Of a DNA stretch of 64,000 nt, positions 57,941 through 64,000 are shown in pieces (positions within the stretch are counted from its first letter, which is position 1; every line of letters begins with the position of its first letter). A program made the translations under genes and the position numbers. This DNA is from Allodiplogaster sudhausi (Eukaryota; Nematoda; Chromadorea; Rhabditida; Diplogasteridae): positions 2,120,001-2,184,000 of the forward strand of contig CALZFC010000354.1 of NCBI GenBank assembly GCA_945643635.1, given 5' to 3'. The notes under the pieces were generated by a model that searched no databases, was not told the origin of the DNA, and saw only the letters and a program-made list of their open reading frames with translations.

Positions 57941-59580
57941 AGAGAAAGAAGTGCTACTAACACGCAGATGGATAGATTCTCGCTGGTGCGCGCGCACACT
58001 CCGCCGTTGCTACACTCGTGCGCATCGTCGCACGGAATGAACTCGGCCGGGACGGCGGCCTTAATTTAATATTTATAAAATTATTTATGTCATAATTATA
58101 TAATTTAATTAATTTCATTACCAGTTTTCATAATTTTCTCACGCTTACGCATTTATTAATTTTTTTATACTTAATTTGAGGTCATTAAACTACGCCCATC
58201 ATTCACTTTGTAAAAGGAAAATGTAAATTTGGATGCCTCGGACATATAGAAAAGATGCATTTTCAGCTTTTTATTTGATTACTCTATGCGCTGAATATAG
58301 CCGGATTAATAATGTCCTTTCAAGGATGATGCAAATAGATGGCGACTGGAGAGGAGCACTCTGCGCCGCTAAATTAATTAATTTCGGTGGGCGCTCGACA
58401 AAATTAGCGACATCTTGTCGTTGAATATAGCAGTAGAGTTTTTTTGAACAAGAAAAACTCTGCTGCTATATACAACGACAAGATTTACTAAAAATAGATC
58501 GAATTAATAATAATAATAATGAATAAACCTTCTTTTCTTCCTAATTCAGAGAGAGGTAAATAAAAGAAGAAGAAGAGGAGGAAGAAGAAACAACCTTGTG
58601 CCGTATTCGCATCCTCCTCGCGTGTCGCTTGCCATCCGTGCGCATCGCAGAGCACTCGTAGACGCCAGCGTGGACGGTGGGGTCGAAGCTGTCGAGGACG
58701 ACCGTGGCGCTGAAAGTCATTTTCACTTTTATATTTTAGGTAATATAAACAAAAAAAAATGTTTAAATGCCTTCCACTTCATGACAAAGTACATATATTT
58801 TTTTTTAAATAAATGTTATGGTAGAGTTATCGTTCTCTAAAGGTCGACGATCACCAATACATAATAAAGGCAAATTCGAATTGCCGCGTCCACCCTGGGA
58901 GTAGGCACTCTCTCATTGCGCGTTCTATTTCGCAGGTCGCACAAACTCCATTGCGTGAAAGCAGCAAGCGCAAATGGATGTTTTTTTTTCGGTGATCGCC
59001 CCGCTTTAAACAGCATGAAAGAAGATGAGTTTGAATTAAATATGATATTAATTATGGAGAAAGTGCCAGGAAATGGCTCTCTCTCTCTCTCTCTTGCCTG
59101 TGCTGGTCCTTCCTTGCCGGGTCGAGCTGCTGGCCGTTCTGGTGGATGGCGAGGGAGTCGGGCGCGAAGGCGGCCGCGTCCGCGACGCCGCATCGCAGCT
59201 GGACGCGCGCGCCGTACACTGCACTCGCGCCCGACGTCTCGGCGACGCGCGAGGGTTCATCTGAGGTATTATTATTAAATTTTTCCTCAATAATTTATTC
59301 TTATATTCTTATATTTATTATTATTATTTTAGTTTTATTCTTATTCATTTTACTAAACTAAATTTTACTTTTAAATAAATGTAAATATATACATATAAAC
59401 ATATTATATATAAATATAAATGTATATATGTATACATACATATAGGAGAGCAAAATTCTGAAGAATGCACGATTTTTATCTACGCTTTAAGGCAAGTAGA
59501 TGAACGAATAGAGAATATTAAAATTGCCAACCTGAATTGAGGATAATTTCGTAGATTGGAGCTATCTCTTCCTCCGGCAT
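56448..59580 (-). CDS. Ig-EGF-transmembrane protein (neuregulin/vein-like layout)
   Basis: Eight exons, all in phase, 290 codons: 59580-59532 (MPEEEIAPIYEIILNS), 59260-59098 and 58709-58595 (Ig-like domain: VYGARVQLRCGV, LAIHQNGQQLD, TVHAGVYECSAM), 58059-57964 and 57626-57569 (EGF-like: CDDAHECSNGGVCARTSE, ENYVGPHCEH), 57307-57211 (transmembrane GGIVNTFLILVCIFLGILF), 57014-56918 (basic KRRRRWEG stop-transfer) and 56645-56448 (acidic DVEEEEEDSNAGAPS, end RIRPPN). Ig, EGF, helix and tail in this order is the layout of transmembrane neuregulins; secreted Drosophila vein and some C. elegans Ig+EGF proteins share the first two parts. Only five EGF Cys are visible, and the ErbB-contact Arg (G.RC) is Pro-His. 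There is no N-terminal signal peptide, as in several neuregulins, or a 5' exon is missing. Intron 2 uses a GC donor (AG/GCAAGA). Confidence 0.75.
57740..57955. repeat. CT and GA tracts in intron 4 of the Ig-EGF-TM gene
   Basis: A short CT tract at 57765-57787 and a GA tract at 57882-57950 flank 95 bp of unique sequence. Confidence 0.75.
58412..58484. repeat. Intronic 32-bp inverted repeat with 9-base loop
   Basis: The left arm 58412-58443 and right arm 58453-58484 pair over 32 bases with two mismatches (ATCTTGTCGTTG and CAACGACAAGAT at the ends), loop TTGAACAAG. It lies in intron 3 of the Ig-EGF-TM gene. The length resembles a pre-miRNA or a miniature palindromic element. Confidence 0.85.
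58841..59005. mobile_element. Short non-autonomous Kolobok-like element
   Basis: The right end reads TTTTCGGTGATCGCCCCGCT followed by TTAA; its complement AGCGGGGCGATCACCGAAAA matches the 29640 transposon terminus at 18 of 20 positions. The left end AGGTCGACGATCACCAATA is a diverged inverted copy preceded by CTAA. About 165 bp, no coding capacity, within intron 2 of the Ig-EGF-TM gene. Confidence 0.6.
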
Positions 59581-59584
59581 CTTT

Positions 59585-60815
59585 AGAGAGATATGACTAT
59601 CTGAAGCAAGTGATATCATTAGTGGAAGATAGAAAAAACAGTAAGAAAATAGACGCGAGTATAGCGGAAGAAAGGCGAGTTAGAAAAGTGAGTGCGTGGA
59701 AATGGAAATGACCCGGGAGAACACTGGTCAAAGGAGCTAAGACCGAAAGAGAAGAAGATGATAAAGAAGGAGAAGAAAAAGAAGAGTGTAGTAAGAGGAT
59801 GAACATATTTCGTAAGTCATCTCTCTCTCACTCTCTTTCTTTCTCTTCCTCTCTTTTTTTTCTCTCTCTCTCTCAATTTCCATCTCTCGTTCTCCCCGTT
59901 CATTCGTAAATCTTCACGCTAGACTAACTTTGCCTGTTATCCTACATGAGTGCGGCACATGAAGACAGCGAACATTTTTGCTTCCGATTGACAGGAAATA
60001 ATTCTGTTTAGCGTAGACAAGGTGATGGAAGATAACATTGCAGAGAGCGGTAGCAGGTGTCTTGTGGCTTCTGATAGGGCTAATCTCCCACTTCCCTACC
60101 CCTCTCCCTGCCACCATCCAAAACTTCTTCAATCCCAAAACCACAACATTCCACAGACAGCGCCACAAGCCACAAACCACAAAAGCGGTGTGTTGTTTAG
60201 GTAGGGCGAAAGGCGAGAAGGCAATGCCGAAAACAGCAGTAGCCATAGATGCGACCGTGTGGCTATGGCAATTCAATAGATATATGTATCTACAAGAGGA
60301 TGACTGGCCCTTGGTGACAGACAGGCGATAGACGTTCCAGGAAGAGGGCTATTTTACAATTGTTAGTCATCTAACCATAAGATTGGAGGGCTATATTTAT
60401 TGTGGGTCCATGACTCGATGGTGAGATGGTGAGTTATGGAACTTTTTGAACGTTCAGCACAGGAAGGGCACAAAGAGGTGAGATTTAGACATATGTACAT
60501 ACATATGTGTGTACAGAAAGTGCCGCCCACGAAAAAGAAAGCGGAAGCGGACGTAGCGGCAACGAGTCGTTCGGTCCGTATCACATACTATTCCTCATAC
60601 GCCTCTGGCATGAAATGTGTATCAGTGAACTTATCACTTTGGAGTCTGCATACGTATGCATGTATGTACATTCATATGTATCTACGTAAGTATATGCTCA
60701 CAATGACACGGGAACAAAAGTGCAAAGTCTATAGAGTAGCCAGCGTCGGCGATCGAACACAATACAAAGTTACAATGAATAGAGTGCGAAAGCATTCTTG
60801 CTACTTCTATTGTAA
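59585..60815. other. Intergenic, no supported gene
   Basis: CT tract at 59818-59875. Open frames at 60038-60331 and 60436-60873 have no motif or splice pattern. Confidence 0.45.
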
Positions 60816-61691
60816 GAGAGCGAGTGAAATGGAGAAAGAGATCAAAAGATATAGAGAGAGCGAGAGACAATGAGAGGAGGAGAAGAAGAAAGAGAGAGCA
60901 GCATAGACACATTGAAACAATGATAGATAAAGTACATTTGAGAGCGCGAAATATGTATGTATGTGGAGTGAGAACAAGAGAGGGAGAGGGAGAAAAAGAG
61001 CAAGATCAAGAGAGGGAGAGCGAGAAAGAGAGCGAGATCAATAGAGGGAGAGCGAGATAGAAAATGAGATGGAGACAGTGACGACATAACAGACATATGG
61101 CATGACCTGCCAATAAGAGAATCGACCGCCAAAGCAGGAAGCACTGATAAGGAAAGCCACAAATGGAAGCACACATTCCTGAGCTTCTCTTTACTCTCTG
61201 AGCGGATCTTTTGATCAGAATAATATGCACTCCCTCTATCTCTCTCTCCCTCTCTCTCCTTCTCTGTCTCTCTATCAAATTAAATCTCTCTTTCTCTCTT
61301 TCTCTTTGCTCTCTCATACTTACTCTCTCTCTATCTTTCAAGCACGAAGCACAGGAGAGAGAGAGAGAGAGACGTCAGTCGCGCTCCAACGGAATGAGGT
61401 GAGCGTGAACTCTGCGCGATGACGGCAAAATTATTCGATATTTCAGCGACAACTTCAAGAAGAATGGCAAGCGTCATTATTGTGCCTCATTTTGGCCTCG
61501 CGAAAAGGCCACAGCATTTTTGTCACCCTGCATGCAGCGAATGCTGCACAATAGTTTGCAGCCCAAATTTGGGGCGAGGCTCCTTAAAAGCCACGACGCC
61601 TCTCTCTCTCTTCTCCTTCACTTCCTCTCTCCCTCTTCTCTCTCGCAATTTTCTCTCTCTCCCTCTCTCTATCACGTTCTTCCTCTCTCTA

Positions 61692-61741
<50 letters not shown>

Positions 61742-62245
61742 CGAACATCTCTGACTCAGCTTCGGCGTTTCTTTTATGCTCATTCCAAGAAGGGCTCGGG
61801 TTGGCTAACAGCTCAAGCACATCGGAAGAGTTGGGTGATGAGGGAGGCCTTCTTCAATTGCGCCCTTCCTGTGCAAGATTTTTTTCAACTCGGTCTCACT
61901 CTCACACTCTCTCTCAATCCCTTATATCTTAGCTTCTTTCTCTCTCTGTCTATCTCTCTGGTATCCTCTTGCTGTCTCTCCCTCCCTCTTGCTCTCTTTC
62001 TCAGCGTCTCTCACTTCCTCTCGCTCTCTTTCCTCCTCATTCGTTCTTGCTCAAAGTTGACCCTCGCCGAAAGAGATCTGTGAGGGACCACGCAGCCATC
62101 CAGAATGACGCCTTTTCCATGCAAACACTGCGCCATGCTAGAACAGGAAGAATACTCTCGAAGAGCACTTCAAACATGATGATGATTCAGAGATAGAGAG
62201 AGAGAGGGAGAGAAAGAGTGAGAAAGAGAGAGAGAGAAAGAGATT

Positions 62246-62289
<44 letters not shown>

Positions 62290-64000
62290 GGTTCACTTTT
62301 GTTCATTGATACCCGAAATTGCGCTATCACTCTGATGCGGGGGTGGGTGTGAACAAAACTAGGATTCCGAGATTGGTAGGGACCGAGAGAAGAAGAGAGT
62401 GCCAGAGATAGCTAGGAAGAAAGAGTTAAAGAGAAAGAGAGAGAGAGAGAGATAGAGGGAAAGAGAGAGAGATACAGCTAGGAAGAAAGAGTTAAAGAGA
62501 AAGAGAGAGAGAGAGAGATAGAGGGAAAGAGAGAGAGAGACTACTAAACTGTGCAAGGAAGAAAAGCAACTGAAAGTAGTAGATCACCTTCTTCTCAGCT
62601 TATGGCGTGGAACGGAAAGGAGAACGACCGTGTAGGGGGAGAGGTGAGGAAGAGAATGAAAGAGGAGAGAGAGACTAAGAGAGAGAGGGGGGAGGAAGAG
62701 AAATGACGAATGAGGTGTCAACGCATGCACACTGTAAAGGCATCTGTGGAATGGGGTTGGGTTGAGGAGAAAGAGCGATCGAGATAAAGAGGGAGAGAGA
62801 TTGAGAGAAAGAGAGAGAGAGATAGGGATAGAGACAGAGAGCGAGAGAGATAGAAAGAAAGCGGAAAAGGAAACGAGGCCTGCCTAGGTGTCGACGATAA
62901 GCCGTTTTTGCTCGGGACATGACCTATCGGGAGAGCGAGAAAAAAGCCGAAATGAACCGAGCGGTGCAGGGTGAAAGGAGAGCGGAAGAGAGGAAAGATG
63001 AGCAAAATAATGAGGAGGGTAGGAGAGAAGGGAAGAGAGAGAGAGTGAGAGGGCAAGAGGGTGAGAGAGAGAGAGAGTGAGGAGAGAGAGGGAGAGGAGA
63101 GAGAGAGAGTAGCATAGAGAGCAGAAGGGTGAGCGGAAGAGAGGAAATACAATAAGAGAGACAGACAGTGAGAGTGTCGCACGGAATATAGTAAGTGGAG
63201 ACGTGACGAGGACAAAGAGAGAAAAAAGAGAGAGGGAGAGAGAGTTAGAGATGAGAGGTTAGAGAAGCAGAGTAATAAGAGCAAATAAACGGCACGCTAT
63301 AGCGTGGCGCAAGAGAGTACAGATGACTTTGCCTCGACTTCAATCTCACTACGCACGGTGTTTGGAAGAAGGCAATGCACAGGAATGTAGTATAAATGAT
63401 TGAGCAGACGGAGAAGATGAGGAAGAAGGAAATCTTCGAAAAATCCCTCAGGCTGTCTCTTTCTCTTTCTCCTCTCTCTCATGTTCTCTCACTCTTTCCC
63501 TCTCTCTCTCTCTGTCTATCCCTCTCTCTCTCGTTATATCTCTCCTTCTCATCTTTTTTTATTATTCATACGCATGATTTCGTGAATCCAACTATAGATT
63601 TAAGGATATCTGTAAATGCCGTGCATTTTCGGCTTACAATTAGAAGGTAAGGTTGAGGAGAAGCACAGCCGGTCGGGTGGAACTTGGTCTTATACTATGT
63701 ACCTCCTACCTCTCTCTTTCTCTCTCTCTCTCTCTCCGTCTCCCCCCCCCCCTCCCTCCGTCTCCCTCTCCCTCACCCTCTTCCTCTTCCTCTCCCTCTC
63801 CCCTCTCCTCTTCTCTCTCTCTCTCCTCTCCCTCTCCCTCTCCTATCCTCTCCTCTCCTCTCTCTCTCTCTTCTTGATCCGCCTCTCTCCGACATCGGAT
63901 GACCTCTTTCCTCTCTAATTGCATCATCACCTCCGTTTGGCGACCGGGCGGGCGGGCAGCTAGCCTAGTGGGTGTGTATTTTTGTGTATTTGTGTACATC
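60816..64000. repeat. GA/CT-dominated simple-sequence region
   Basis: GA tracts at 60816-61075, 62190-62290, 62385-62560 and 62640-63265; CT tracts at 61225-61345, 61595-61740, 61885-62035, 63450-63550 and 63705-63875. At 61255-61372 a CT tract is followed directly by a GA tract. Within 62408-62540 a roughly 70-bp GA-rich unit (TAGCTAGGAAGAAAGAGTTA or close) is tandemly duplicated. Long open frames are Ser/Leu or Arg/Glu repeats, so no gene is supported. Confidence 0.8.

Noticed and set aside
60816..63999. Many Ser/Leu-rich and Arg/Glu-rich open frames up to 188 codons.
   Set aside because: All are translations of CT/GA simple repeats, open in several frames at once.

Overview
The window is animal DNA and almost certainly nematode. 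A complete srt-class serpentine chemoreceptor, a nematode-specific family, can be assembled over ten exons with consistent splice phases. Introns are mostly short with (T)TTCAG-like acceptors, and two tandem epoxide hydrolase genes resemble the nematode ceeh type. No prokaryotic signals were seen. The species cannot be named from sequence alone.

Layout. 0-2 kb: minus-strand SDR dehydrogenase running off the left edge. 2.5-7.1 kb: small relics and an unrecognised multi-exon minus-strand gene with a 16-bp minisatellite in an intron. 7.5-8.7 kb: a foldback element with TA flanks carrying CT/GA arrays. 10.4-10.8 kb: an RPS12 pseudogene. 12.0-13.8 kb: a head-to-head inverted pair of genes for an extraordinarily cysteine-dense secreted protein, each copy with its own lesion. 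14.1-20.4 kb: a satellite of about 27 monomers of 237 bp, organised as an eight-monomer higher-order repeat of about 1,896 bp. 20.8-23.1 kb: the srt receptor.

23.5-40.1 kb is a patchwork of segmental duplications. Each module joins a relic of the 3' end of one epoxide hydrolase gene, a short coding relic, a six-exon secreted Cys-rich gene (four copies, all damaged) and a relic of the 3' end of the other epoxide hydrolase gene. A 4,864-bp DNA transposon sits inside one module. It has 20-bp terminal inverted repeats and a TTAA target duplication, and encodes a THAP-domain DDE transposase of Kolobok type plus a second ORF resembling the P2X7 C-terminal 'ballast' zinc domain. A related module preserves the empty site. 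A fatty-acid-binding protein gene with lesions at its N terminus follows.

40.5-46.6 kb holds orphan membrane-anchored genes. 47.2-53.1 kb holds the two intact epoxide hydrolase genes, probable parents of the relics to the left. 56.4-59.6 kb encodes an Ig-EGF-transmembrane protein of neuregulin/vein-like layout. A 1.2-kb palindrome with a tRNA-like loop lies just past its stop codon, and an intronic hairpin and a short Kolobok-like element lie within it. 53.1-55.1 kb and 59.6-64 kb are mostly CT/GA simple sequence with no supported gene.

Functionally, the intact genes are detoxification/lipid enzymes (SDR, epoxide hydrolases), chemosensory (srt), ligand-like (Ig-EGF-TM) and orphan membrane proteins. 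The rest is dominated by duplication, satellite and transposon activity. Exon boundaries were read by eye from splice consensus and phase.
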